A DNA stretch of 64,000 bases from Parietaria judaica (lineage: Eukaryota; Streptophyta; Magnoliopsida; Rosales; Urticaceae). The translations under genes and the position numbers were made by a program. The DNA lies in the NCBI GenBank assembly GCA_954871525.1, contig OX940860.1:52812724-52876723 (forward strand), in the 5' to 3' direction. The notes beneath the pieces are model-generated. The model saw only the letters and a program-made list of their open reading frames with translations. It searched no databases and was not told where the DNA came from. Of this stretch, positions 1 to 10,195 are shown piece after piece (position 1 is the stretch's first letter; the number at the start of each line of letters is the position of its first letter).

Positions 1-1080
1 GTGGAAGAGTCGAGAAGAACCCCTTTCTCACTCGCCATAACCAGCGTAAAGCTCAGGGATTGCGGGCGTGTGAATCTGCCGATGTACGACGGGACGACTG
101 ATCCCAAAGTGCACCTCAGATCCTTTAGGATCGCAATGGGATGGGCAAACCTGGAAGCACACGAGCTAGACACAGGGCGATGCCAGTACTTCGCGAAAAA
201 TCTGGCCGGCCCGGCAATGGAATGGTTCTCAAAACTAGAGCCACGATCCATCGAAAACTTCGAACAATTGACAACCGTGTTTCTCAAGCACTTTTCCATG
301 TTCATGGAAACTGAGACCACAGTGGCAAACCTCTATGCTTTACAACAAGAGAGAGGAGAGCCACTTCGGGCCTTTATTACCAGGTTCAAGAAAACCATGG
401 TCAAAATAAACGGGATAAGTGATGAAACCGCCATAGCTGCCCTCACAGCCGGACTATGGTACGACTCGAAGTTCAAAACGGACATCATCGTGAATCGTTA
501 TAGCTCCATTGAAGATGTGATCCATAGGTCATCCAACTGGATCAAGCACGATGAAGAACTGGAAGCGCTGCAAAGAAAACACGGCCTCCAGCCCTGCCAT
601 CAGTGAAACCATGGCCCGCCCAACCAACCAATGCAGCCTAGGATCGGAGGCCACAACAACGCCTTCCGAGGACAGAGAAACACCTCTCCTGCTCAGAAAC
701 ATCCCTTTCAAACCGGAAATCTAAGAAGGAACAACGGACCGAATCCGCGAAATCCATACGTCTTCAACGTAAATTCAGAAATCGCAGACTTCGAAGTACA
801 TGCAGAAGTCGAAGATGCACCAGTTCAAAAGACTTCCCCCCGTATAGCCACGACACATTCCCTCGACACGACCCCAAAGCCTGGTGTAACTTCCATAAAG
901 TGTTCGGGCACCATACAAAAAATTGTTTGGTACTCCGTGCACGCGTAGCGGAAAAATACATTAATGGAGAGTTGGGAAAAATAAACTTCGGCAACGAGCT
1001 GAAGAGTGGACAGCCTTCCGGACAGGTAATCCAGCAAGATCAGGCCCAAAACAGTCAAAAAAGAGCTGAGCAATGTAGAG
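1..1080 (+). pseudogene. gag: Ty3/gypsy gag (capsid-nucleocapsid) pseudogene, cut by the window edge
   Basis: Retrotransposon structural protein that would form the virus-like particle. The reading frame is open from base 1 and carries a retrotransposon-gag domain: YDGTTDPKVHL, GPAMEWFSKL, FLKHFSMF and RGEPLRAFITRFKK in the expected order, over roughly residues 25-150. A TGA at 604-606 interrupts the frame where glutamine/arginine-rich linker continues in the same frame. Around the C-run at 835-841 the coding frame shifts (frame 1 to frame 3). Downstream, at 885-926, a zinc-knuckle variant C-x2-H-x4-H-x4-C is followed by an Arg/Glu-rich stretch. Coding similarity fades by about 1080. The layout resembles gag of Tat-lineage plant elements, but the lineage call is inference. 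At least two lesions make it non-functional. It lies on the strand opposite to the LTR at 1148-2981, so it belongs to a different element. Confidence 0.8.
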
Positions 1081-1354
1081 GGGGTTTTTCACCACCCTTT
1101 TCCAGTCACAAAGACAATCATCAAATAATAAATAAAATGACAAAAAATGATGAATATCTCTGTTTTATTATATTTTCCGAAATGAGCTCGGTTTTCTTCC
1201 GTTGAATAGCTGGACAATTTAAGGAAAAGGATAAGAATAGGATATGATTTGATGCCGCACCTCGCCGGCTCCAGCGAGGCTGCCTACGTACCCGGTATAC
1301 CAGGATCAGGTCATCACGTAGTTCAATGTGGTTCGCGTTATCTTTCTTCTTTCT

Positions 1355-2440
1355 CTCTGGTCTTTGCTCCCGGGAGCTTTCCTGCTCCTTGCTCCCGGGC
1401 TCTCTCCTGCTCTTTGCTCCCGGGTCTTTGTTCCGTGTTTTTCCCCCGGGAGCCTTCCCGCTCCTTGTTCCCGGCATTGCTCCCGGGAGCCTTCCTGCTC
1501 CTCGCTCCCGGGCTCTCTCCTGCTCTTTGCTCCCGGGTCTTTGTTCCCTGTTTTGCCCCCGGGAGCCTTCCCGCTCCTTGCTCCCGGCTTTGCTCACGGG
1601 AGCCTTCCTGCTCCTTGCTCCTGGGCTCTCTCCTGCTCTTTGCTCCCGGGTCTTTGTTCCCTGTTTTTCCCCCGGGAGCCTTCCCGCTCCTTGCTCCCGG
1701 CTTTGCTTCCAGGATCCTTCCTGCTCCTTGCTCCCGGGCTCTCTCCTGCTCTTTGCTCCCGGGTCTTTGTTCCCTGTTTTGCCCCCAGGAGCCTTCCCGC
1801 TCCTTGCTCCCGGCTTTGCTCCCGGGAGCCTTCCTGCTCCTTGCTCCCGGGCTCTCTCCTGTTATTTGCTCCCGAGTCTTTGTTCCCTGTTTTGCCCCCG
1901 GGAGCCTTCCCGCTCCTTGCTCCCGGCTTTGCTCCCAGGAGCCTTCCTGCTCTTTGCTCCCGGGCTCTCTCCTGCTCTTTGCTCCCGGGTCTTTGTTCCC
2001 TGTTTTGCCCCCGGGAGCCTTCCCGCTCCATGCTCCCGGGCTTTGCTCCCGGGAGCCTTCCTGCTCCTTGCTCCCGGGCTTGCTCCTGCTCCATGCTCCC
2101 GGGCTTTGCTCCTAGGAGCCTTCCTGCTCCTTGCTCCCGGGTTTGCTCCTGCTCCATGCTCCCGGGCTTTGCTCCTAGGAGCCTTCCTGCTCCTTGCTCC
2201 CGGGTTTTCTCCTGCTCCATGCTCCCGGGCTTTGCTCCTAGGAGCCTTCCTGCTCCTTGCTCCCGGGTTTGCTCCTGCTCCATGCTCCCGGGCTTTGCTC
2301 CTAGGAGCCTTCCTGCTCCTTGCTCCCGGGCTTGCTCCTGCTCTTTGCTTCCGGGAGCCTTCCCGCTCCTTGCTCTCGACTTTGCTCCCGGGAGCCTTCC
2401 TGCTCCATGCTCCCGGGCTTTGCTCGCGGGAGCCTTCCTT
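1355..2440. repeat. GC-rich minisatellite, 113-bp units then 63-bp units
   Basis: The element CCTTCCYGCTCCTTGCTCCC recurs. The marker TTCCCGCTCC starts at 1455, 1568, 1681, 1794, 1907 and 2020, exactly 113 bp apart. From 2111 the marker CCTAGGAGCC starts at 2111, 2174, 2237 and 2300, exactly 63 bp apart. The 113-bp unit looks like the 63-bp unit plus about 50 bp. The palindrome CCCGGG is present in almost every subunit. The array sits between the TATA box and the R-U5-like end of the minus-strand LTR, so it would be transcribed. Because 113 is not a multiple of 3 and the unit lacks stops, very long open frames appear in all three plus frames and on the minus strand. These have no recognisable domain and are treated as a composition effect. 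Confidence 0.9.
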
Positions 2441-2502
2441 TTCATTACGTTTTTGTCTCTCCCACCTCCTCTCCTCTCCTGCGCTTAGGGTCTCTGCCTT
2501 CG

Positions 2503-2510
2503 TATTTATA
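2503..2510 (-). promoter_or_regulatory. TATA box of the minus-strand gypsy LTR
   Basis: TATAAATA on the minus strand, about 470 bases downstream of the LTR start at 2981 and just before the minisatellite. This is the expected spacing for the U3 promoter of an LTR retrotransposon. No experimental start site is visible. Confidence 0.45.
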
Positions 2511-2981
2511 GGCGTTTTGCCCTAGCTTCTCAGCCGTTGATCTTCGAATGGTCTTTTCAACCCATGCCTTTTGCTGCACTCGAGTGCCTGGCTTTCTCGA
2601 TCCCAGCGCCATCTTTTCAAGTCTTGTCATTCCCTTTTCCCCAAGTAAGGCTACTCCGGAGGGTATGGTCCAACCCATGCTTTTACGTCATTTCCGAGCA
2701 ACTGCCATAATGGGTAGGTGGGCTTCATTAAATGCACGTCCTATTAGTCGTCATTCGGCTCTGCATAGACCATCATGACGAAATTCTTCGTTAAGCGTGA
2801 TGAGACACTCCATCGCAGTTGGCTTTTACGCTAGCCACACCTCCTCGCGGATGATCCTCCTCGAGGATGCGCCTTCCTTGACCCTCGGGCGATGAACTTC
2901 CTCGCCTTCTCTTGTGTCGTTTATGGGACAAAACGACATGAGTTGTGTTGAGGGTGGATTTGACCAAATCCGACATCAACA

Positions 2982-2993
2982 GTTAGTCCCCCA
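2982..2993 (-). other. Polypurine tract of the minus-strand gypsy element
   Basis: TGGGGGACTAAC on the minus strand, directly abutting TGTTGATG. In LTR retrotransposons this tract primes plus-strand DNA synthesis and marks the interior/3' LTR boundary. The element at 59045-59058 has the matching arrangement (AGGGGGCTATC then TGTTGATG). Confidence 0.6.
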
Positions 2994-3179
2994 TTTTATC
3001 AAGTGTATTCACTTGGTAAAATGAAAGACGAGTGTAACGGGGAACTGTAAAGGATGTTTGTGAACTCCGTCGACCATTTTAGTTGACGCGGTTACCCCGA
3101 TAAACGTTGTCGGAGAACCTCATCGTAATCTGTTGGTTGGTGGATTCCACTTGGAAGCTTATGTAGCATCTTGCTGAGT

Positions 3180-3480
3180 TGTGACTGGTTTCGTTGGGTG
3201 AAGCGTCTTTCCAGGTGATGATATCTTCTTTGAGAAGCTCCTCGCGATGATCTTCTCTTCGGCTACAAGCTCCTTGCGACGACAAGCTCGCTTATAGCGA
3301 CGAACTCATCGTAGCGATGAACTTCTTCCAGCGATGATCTTCTTCGACAAGCTCCTCGCGATGATCTTCTCTTCGGCTACAAGCTCCTCGCGACGACAAG
3401 CTCGCTTTATGCAACGAACTCCTCGCAGCGATGAACTTCTTCCAGCGATGATCTTCTTTGTCAAGCTCCTCGCGATGCCG
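3180..3480. repeat. 114-bp tandem repeat, about 2.5 copies
   Basis: The marker CTCGCGATG starts at 3241, 3355 and 3469, spaced exactly 114 bp. Units are made of shorter CTCCTCGCGACGA / GCGATGATCTTCTTC motifs, so they are themselves internally repetitive. The array lies in the 3' untranslated interior of the minus-strand gypsy relic. Confidence 0.8.
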
Positions 3481-3959
3481 ATGCCGATGTCACAGATGTA
3501 GTAATCTTTGCCTTGCCCGTGACTGACTCTTTTTTTTTTTTTTTTTACTAATCCTCGAAGTTGACGATCGCTTCGTCGGCTCCTTGTGTGGTTATGTCGC
3601 CGAGCTATTTCTTCTCCTTGTCGTGCTTCCTTTATTCTTCTCGCTGTGTGTTGTTCTCAGGTTCTTCTTCGAAAGTTGGCGTGGTTCCCTCGCTGTTTGT
3701 TTGAAGAATCACCTATCGTTCCTCAGCATGTGTGTCGTCGTCGGGCATCACGCCTTACTCTGTTGTATAAGAGGAAAATCCGTGCTCGTTGGAAAGGAGT
3801 GTCCCTCCCGACGGCACGTTGGTCGTGATCGAGGATCACTGTTTTTGGGCACTCTTGCCTCTTTTTATCTCGGCACTCTCGCTGTAGGCACTCTCGCCTT
3901 TATGTATGTATACATATATATATATTTTCTTAGTTTTATCGGCACTTTCGCCGGTTTGG

Positions 3960-4975
3960 GCTTGCTCGGCACCCTTGGCCGTAAATAGATTTTATCAGCA
4001 CTCTCGCCGGTATGGGTTTGCTCGGCACCCTAGCCGTAAATATATTTTCTCGGCACTCTCGCCAGTTTGGGCTTGCTCGGCACCCTTAGCCGTAAATAGA
4101 TTTTCTCGGCACTCTCGCCGGTATGGGTTTGCTCGGCACCCTAGCCGTAAATATATTTTCTCGGCACTCTCGCCGGTTTGGGCTTGCTCGGCACCCTTAG
4201 CCGTAAATAGATTTTCTCGGCACTCTCCCCAGTATGGGTTTGCTCGGCACCCTTAGCCGTAAATAGATTTTCTCGGCACTCTCGCCGGTATGGGTTTGCT
4301 CGTCACCCTAGCCGTAAATATATTTTCTCGGCACTCTCGCCGGTTTGGGCTTGCTCGGCACCCTTAGCAGTAAATAGATTTTCTCGGCACTCTCGCCGGT
4401 ATTGTCTCTTGCGGGTATCACTAGGTTTCATCGGGTACGAGCCGACTAATTTCCTTGACCCCATAGGCACTCTCGCCTTATTTGTCTCTTGTGGGCATCG
4501 CTAGGTTTCGTCTGGTACGAGCCGACTAATTCCCAGGACCCCATAAGCACTCGCCTTGTATATTTCCTCGGCACTCTCGCCGGCCTGGGCTTGCTCGGCG
4601 CCCTTAGCCGTATATGGATCTCGACATGTTTTGCCGGACCGGGCTTGCTCGGCACCCTTAGCCGTATATAGGATCTCGACATGTTTTGCCGGACCGGGCT
4701 TGCTCGGCACCCTTAGCCGTATATAGGATCTCGGCCTGTATTGCCGGACCGGGCTTGCTCGGCACCCTTAGCCATATATAGGATCTCGGCCTGTATTTCC
4801 GGACCGGGCTTGCTCGGCACCCTTAGCCGTATATAGGATCTCGGCCTGTATTACCGGACCGGGCTTGCTCGGCACTCTTAGCCGTATATAGGATCTCGGC
4901 CTGTATTGCCGGACCGGGCTTGCTCGGCACCCTTAGCCGTATATATATATATATTATTATTTTTATAATTTTCTC
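3960..4975. repeat. 55-56 bp tandem repeat, two sub-families
   Basis: The first part (about 3960-4420) repeats CTCGGCACTCTCGCCGGT followed by a TTGCTCGGCACCC-TAGCCGTAAAT half, with CTCGGCACT starting at 4049, 4105, 4160, 4216 and 4272 (55-56 bp). The second part (about 4560-4940) repeats GGATCTCGRC-TGTATTGCCGGACC plus the same TTGCTCGGCACCC half, again near 55 bp. A short break at 4400-4560 contains a non-repeat GGTACGAGCCGACTAATT segment that occurs twice. The repeats leave long frames open but have no protein-like conservation. Confidence 0.85.
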
Positions 4976-5677
4976 GGCACTCTCGCCGGTTTGTTTGTAA
5001 TTTTGTAGATATATGTATATTGTTACCTTTTTGCGATGAGGTCAGCCAACTTCGTCGCCGATTTTGCGCCTTGGTTAGGATAGACCTCGTCGTATCTGCA
5101 TCAAACTTTAGTTTTTATGAGGGTCGTCGTCGATCGTCTTCTCGCTTCTGGTTTCATCGATCATCTTCATGCCCTTGGCCTCGTCGGCCGTCTCCATGCT
5201 TTTGGCCTTGTCGGCCGTCTTCAAGCTTTCGGCCACGTCCTCGAGCTCTTCTTCGTGACAAGCTCCTCGAGCTCTCCTTCGAGATGAGCTCCTTGAGATC
5301 TCCTTGCTCATGATTTCTTCGGTTACCGAGGAAGTCTCCTCGCCCCTGAACTCTTTTTCTACTCCTCTTGGTCTCATCGATGGACCATCTCTTCTTTGTT
5401 CTCCTTTTTCTCGAATTGCTTCCTTTCGCCTCCCGACTTACGCTTCTTTGCCGAGATCACTGCTTCTTCCTCCGGTCACAGCCCCTCTTCTTCCACGAGA
5501 TAGAAGGTTTCAACCATCGTATTTTCTGGGCGTCTCTCCTTTTGATCGGCGGAGGCGTAATCCATGAGGAGTATGAGCTGTCGGTTCTTCCGTTTTAAAT
5601 TAATTTTTAAATGTTACCCGGACGGTTCGGAGGTACAATTCGTGATAATTGTCATGGAATCCGAGACGTGATTCCCA

Positions 5678-8600
5678 ACAGACAATGGCACAAGCAACCA
5701 CATGACAGGAGACCGAGCTAAGTTTGAAGAGCTCGATGAGAAGATCACAGGGAACGTGAAATTTGGCAATGGATCGATCGTCGAAATTAGAGGCAGAGGG
5801 TCCATCCTGTTCGTGTGTAAGAACGGGGACCAACGGCTCATGACCCAGGTCTACTACATCCCAAAGCTGAAGAGTAATATCATCAGCCTCGGACAGATGA
5901 CAGAGATCGGCAACACAGTGGTGATGTCTGGTCCCTATCTGAAGATGTGGAACAGAAGTGGCAACCTGCTGATGAAGGTGAAAAGAACGCCGAACAGGTT
6001 GTACAAGATTCTCCTGGAGACACGCCAGCCCGTCTGCCTGATAGCATCCCTAGCAGACCCGGCCTGGTTGTGGCATGCGAGACTTGGGCATGTAAACTTC
6101 TACGCGCTCAAAATGATGGGCGAGAAGGAGATGGCCATTGGAGTTCCTAAGATTGAGCACCCCAACCAGCTATGCGAATGCTGCATGATCGCCAAACAGG
6201 CTCGAGTGCCATTCCCGATCAAGGCCAAGTTCCGAGCAGAGCGACCTCTCCAACTGGTGCATGCGGACCTCTGTGGTCCTATCACCACAGCAACTCTAGC
6301 CGGAAGCAAGTATTTCCTACTACTTGTTGACGACTACAGTCACTGGATGTGGATCTAAACGCTCAAAGAGAAGAGTGGAGCCTTTGAAGTCTTCAAGAAT
6401 TTCAAGAGGCTCGTGGAGAATGGGTCAGAACACAAGATGAAGGTCTTGAGAATAGACCGAGGTGGAGAGTTTACATCTCAGCAGTTCGGAGAGTTCTGCG
6501 ATCAGGAAGGAGTCGAGCGCCACCTGACCGCACCATACACTCCTCAGCAGAACAGTGTGGTGGAGAGACGAAACCGGACAGTGATTGATACATCAAGGAG
6601 CTTGCTAAACCGTTTGCCAACAAAGGCGCTAGGAGAGCGCACACCCTACCAGGCATGGAATGGAAAGAAGCCCCACTTGGAGCACTTGAGGGTGTTTGGG
6701 TGCACCGCACATGTGAAGACTGTGGGTCCGCAGCTCAAGAAGCTTGATGACAGGAGTCTGTCGATGGTGTACCTTGGTGTTGAAGACGGAAGCAAGGTAC
6801 ACAGACTCTTTGACCCCCGACGCGGCAAGATCCAGGTGAGCAGAGATGCCGTGTTTGAAGAAGAGAAGAAGTGGGATTGGCGCGTCGAAAATGGAAACCC
6901 CGAGCAGAACTCAGTTGAGTTCGTAGTCGAAGAAGAAGAAGGCGTAGTAGAGAAGGAAGGTTCCCCCACCAGCTCATTCAGCTCGGGTGACCCCTCCAGC
7001 TCGGGTGCCCCTACCAGCTCGGGTGCCTCCACCAGCTCAGGTACCCCTACCAGCTCTGGTACCCCTACCAGAGATTTCTGCCCGGGTACACCCAGGACAC
7101 CCAGCCCGAGCAGACTCAGCTCGTCCAGCTCAGGGGATTCCTCGATCAAGGATGGCCCAAGGGGATTTCGTCGCCTAGCAGAAGTCTACGAAGAGTCTCA
7201 GGAAATGGAGATGAACTTAGAAGAGTTGTCCTTGTTGTGCGCCGAGGAGCCAGCCAATTACCAAGAGGCAGCAAGCGAGCAGGAATGGCAGGAGGCAATG
7301 AAGAAGGAGCTGGAGTCCATCGAGAAGAACAAGACTTGGGAGCTCACCGACCTGCCCAAAGGTCACAAGCCTATTGGCTTGAAATGGGTCTAAAAGCTGA
7401 AGAAGGACACCGAGGAGAATGTCCTAAAGCACAAGGCAAGGCTAGTAGCCAAAAGCTACGTGCAGAGGCAAGGAGTCGACTTCGAAGAAGTCTTTGCACC
7501 CGTGGCGAGACTAGACACGATCAGACTCATCCTAGCTGTAGCAGCTCATCGAGGTTGGGAGATTCACCGCATGGATGTCAAATCGGCATTCTTAAATGGT
7601 GACCTCGAGGAAGAAGTCTACGTCAGCCAACCTGAAGGTTTTGGCGTAAAGGGCAAGGAGAAGAAGGTGTACAAGCTCTCCAAGGCTCTATACGGGCAAC
7701 GTCAAGCTCCAAGGGCGTGGAACATACGCCTCGACAAGAGTTTGAAGAGTCTTGGATTCACAAAGTGTTCCAGAGAGCAGGCAGTGTACACCAGGAGCAG
7801 CAGAGAAGAAGTTCTGGTCGTCGGAGTTTATGTGGACGACCTGATAGTCATTGGATCCAGCGCAGGAGGCGTAGAAGGATTCAAGAAGAAAATGATGGCC
7901 GAGTTCGAGATGAGTGATCTTGGACTACTTTCTTACTACCTCGGCATCGAGGTGGACCAAAAGAAGGACTGCATCACGCTCAAGCAGTCGGCCTACGCGA
8001 AGAAGATCCTCAAGCAGTTCGAGATGGCGGATTGCAACCCGAGCAGATACCCAATGGAGGCGAAGCTGCAGCTCGGGAAGGATGCTGAAGGAGGAGAAGT
8101 GGATCCCACAGAGTACAAATGCGTGATCGGGTGTCTGAGGTATCCACCCACACCCGACCAGACATTTCTCACGCAGTTGGGATAGTTAGTCGTTTCATGG
8201 AGAAGCCTAAAAGTGCACACCAGCAGGCCGTGAAGCATATCTTGCGCTACGTGAAGGGAACGACGGACTACGGGATCCAATATGGAAGAGGCAGGGGAGC
8301 AAAAGAGCTAGTCGGCTTCACTGACAGTGATCTAGCCGGTGACATTGATGATAGGAAGAGTACTTGGAGGGATGGCGTTCTACCTCAACAGGAACCTGAT
8401 CACCTGGCAATCTCAGAAGCAGAAGACTATAGCTCTATCCTCGTGTGAAGCGGAGTTCATGGCAGCAACCGCAGCAGCATGTCAAGCTATGTGGTTGAAG
8501 GGGATTCTGAGTGAAGCGACTAGAGACGAGCAGAAGCCAGTTACACTCTATGTGGACAACAAGTCCGCAATAGCACTGATGAAGAACCCAGTGTTTCATA

Positions 8601-8797
8601 GTCGGAGCAAACACATAGACACTCGGTATCATTATATTCGCGAGTGTGTGGAGAAGAGGAAGATCATCGTGGAGTTTGTAAGCACGAAGGAGCAGCGAGC
8701 AGACATACTCACCAAGGCTCTAGCAAGAGTTAAGTTCGCGGAGATAAGAGAGCTGCTCGGAGAGAAGAACCTCGACCCAAGTCAAACTTACGGGGGA
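5678..8797 (+). pseudogene. pol: Ty1/copia pol polyprotein pseudogene (PR-INT-RT-RH)
   Basis: Encodes the retroelement replication enzymes. Protease remnant: DNGTSNHMTG at 5681. Gag-pre-integrase region: LWHARLGH with a following C-x2-C (HHCC zinc finger). Integrase core: D at 6266 (HADLCGP), D at 6455 (RIDRGGEF) and E at 6563 (VVERRNR), the last pair spaced D-x35-E. Reverse transcriptase: [28 protein letters not shown] and catalytic YVDD at 7829-7840. RNase H: TDSDLAGD, SSCEAEF and HIDTRYHYIRE. Lesions: TAA at 6356-6358 and TAA at 7391-7393, both where related proteins have tyrosine (WVYTLKEK, KWVYKLK); a 1-base loss near 8143, at the RY-LHTRPD junction; and a 1-base gain near 8363 that restores the frame. 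Catalytic residues are otherwise intact, so inactivation looks fairly recent. The reading frame continues past the polypurine tract into the LTR. Confidence 0.88.
6980..7095 (+). repeat. Ser/Thr/Pro linker microrepeat between copia INT and RT
   Basis: An imperfect 18-base repeat (CCTACCAGCTCGGGTGCC type) encodes PTSSGAPTSSGASTSSG-like linker in frame. The stretch lies between integrase and reverse transcriptase, where copia polyproteins are known to be poorly conserved. The repeat length being a multiple of 3 keeps the frame open, which suggests it expanded while the polyprotein was still under selection (inference). Confidence 0.75.
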
Positions 8798-8800
8798 GAA

Positions 8801-9419
8801 TGTGAGTTTAAGCCTGACTTGGCTCAACTCCTAGCAGAGATTTCCCCACCAGGGATTTCCCCACCAGAGCTAGCAGAGAAGAGTCCGAGCAGAGATCCTC
8901 CTAGCAGGAGTTCTCCCAGCAGAGAGCTCCCCACTAGAGATGGGTCCGACCAGAGATTTCTCCCAGCAGGAAGGGACCCGACCAGGAATGGTCCTACCAG
9001 AGATGGCCCTAGCAAAGATGAGGGAGATCAGAGATGGCTCCCTAGCAGACGAGCCCCGAGCAGGAATGCCCCAGGCAGAAACACACCGTAGCAGCCCTGC
9101 TAGGGATACACGACCAGAAGCCAAACTTGAGGAGCAAGTTTGGAGATTTGATTTGGTTTGGTTTCCTGATTTTGTCAGGATTCGAATGTAAATGTAAAAG
9201 ATTTGATTGAGTTTATTTTAGGAAGTTTTAGCTAGGGTTTCGTTTTTGGTCTCCTATAAATACTAGTGTTAGTGTTTAATTTTTTGTAACTCCATTATTG
9301 AAAATTTTCCTTCGAATTAATCAAAGAGAACTCTTTCTCCCAAAGCTTTCTTTCTTCTTCCTTTGTTCTTGCTCTTTGTGTGTTCTTTCGTTGTAAATCC
9401 ATTCTAATTGGAACCAACA
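8801..9419 (+). mobile_element. 3' LTR of the copia element
   Basis: Begins TGTGAGTTTAAGCC right after the polypurine tract. It contains degenerate AGCAGAGAT/CCCC repeats (8835-9115), a TATA box at 9255 and a T- and C-rich R-U5 stretch to TTGGAACCAACA, ending CA at 9419. The 3' end is a judgement from the CA dinucleotide and the loss of LTR-like composition; it could lie up to about 100 bases further on. No second LTR copy exists in the window for comparison. Confidence 0.5.
9255..9262 (+). promoter_or_regulatory. TATA box of the copia LTR
   Basis: TATAAATA in context CTCCTATAAATACTAG, about 455 bases into the LTR and followed by a pyrimidine-rich leader. Placement suits a U3 promoter. Confidence 0.5.
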
Positions 9420-10195
9420 ATATCTTGGGAAGCTATCGCCTAACGAACCTCAAGCACGTAGAGGAGGCGAATCAAGCTCTAAGGAGAGCGTCCAACGCGT
9501 CTCGGGAATCATTAACTATTTTCTGTTTTTACAGATATTCAGAACACATTTTGGATCAAAGCGACAAACCGATGCTCGTCAAAGCCAAGAATCATGAATC
9601 TCTTCGCCTCTGTTTTTCGTTAATTTGTTTTTCTCATTGTCATCATATATATGAAAATATACCCAACAATCTTAAAGCTTGATTATTTGATTCTATATGA
9701 TTTTGAGAAATGAAACAGTGTATTGCGGTAGAAGATTACACGAGCAGTCATCAGAAGTTTTGTTGCTGATCCCTTATATTTCTAGGATGTCATCACATCA
9801 ATCGGGTATTCATTATGTTGTTTGATATTATTTTTGGTAACCTGAAATTTGCAGGAAAAAAAAAATGAAGCAAATAAAAAGAGAGAAAATACAGATGGCC
9901 ATGAGACATATATATGAACATTATATGACGAGTTTAAAGAAAGAACTGAAGTGGCCTTCCGAGAGAAAGTGTTACGGTGGGTTCAGGATCTAGAGGATCG
10001 AAGAAGGATTACCAGAGTTGGCTTTCCTTCTTATTTACGATGCTTTCCGACCACGAGCTGGAGGTTACCGACGCTACCAAAGTTACCATAATCTGAGCGG
10101 TCGTCGGAACAGAAGTTGAGAAGAGATAAAAGTTTGGAATCGGAGATGGATTAGCGGCTTTGAAGGACAACGGTGCTGAGTAATTCTGGGGTTTT
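9420..10195. other. Unassigned stretch between the copia LTR and the satellite array
   Basis: Low-copy-looking sequence without any domain I recognise. A 69-codon minus-strand open frame (10009-10218) runs across the satellite boundary and has a Ser/Thr-rich middle, but shows no recognised motif. AT-rich segments at 9620-9900 look intergenic. It may be the original flank into which the satellite array expanded, or the remainder of an unrecognised element. Confidence 0.4.

Larger units (their letters stand above)
1148..2981 (-). mobile_element. LTR of a minus-strand Ty3/gypsy element, containing a minisatellite
   Basis: Read on the minus strand, the segment begins TGTTGATGTCGG at 2981, immediately after a polypurine tract (TGGGGGACTAAC, 2982-2993). 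The LTR at 59059 begins with the same nine bases TGTTGATGT, also after a purine-rich tract. A TATAAATA box lies about 470 bases in. After the minisatellite comes a TACGTGATGACC and TACGTAGGCAGCC stretch of the kind often seen in R-U5 of Tat/Ogre-like LTRs. The 3' end is uncertain. A CATCA end at 1148 is favoured because the other LTR also ends TCATCA; an end near 1250 is the alternative. No primer-binding site follows, so with the polypurine tract upstream this reads as a 3' LTR whose downstream flank is the plus-strand gag relic. The unusual length (about 1.8 kb) comes from about 1.1 kb of internal tandem repeats. Confidence 0.55.
2994..5675 (-). mobile_element. 3' untranslated interior of the minus-strand gypsy element, rich in subrepeats
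   Basis: This stretch lies upstream (on the minus strand) of the polypurine tract and holds no recognisable protein domain. It contains 114-bp repeats (3180-3480), an 18-base T run near 3531, TA-rich microsatellite (3905-3925, 4941-4955) and a 55-bp array (3960-4975). From 5100 to 5380 the minus strand encodes a short charged segment (Glu/Lys/Asp-rich, with repeats of the type ETADEAKG) that I cannot assign. Published work on plant Tat/Ogre elements describes a hypervariable 3' untranslated region with tandem subrepeats just before the polypurine tract, and this fits that pattern. The left part of the element is missing: copia sequence begins near 5676. Confidence 0.45.
5676..9419 (+). mobile_element. 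5'-truncated Ty1/copia LTR retrotransposon
   Basis: The domain order is protease remnant, integrase, reverse transcriptase, RNase H, polypurine tract, LTR; integrase ahead of reverse transcriptase defines Ty1/copia. There is no gag and no 5' LTR. The first recognisable codons are the protease DNG-TSNHMTG motif at 5681. The polypurine tract is CGGGGGAGAA (8791-8800), after which the LTR begins TGTGAG. No target-site duplication can be given because the left end is missing. The right end of the LTR is approximate. Confidence 0.85.

Noticed and set aside
1249..2525. Long plus-strand open frames of 288, 399 and 386 codons, and a 283-codon minus frame
   Set aside because: All are readings of the 113/63-bp minisatellite; they overlap in several frames, have no domain and follow the repeat period.
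3584..4256. Plus-strand open frames of 134 and 116 codons with hydrophobic stretches
   Set aside because: They run into the 55-bp repeat, lack any motif and overlap each other; likely chance frames in the gypsy 3' region.
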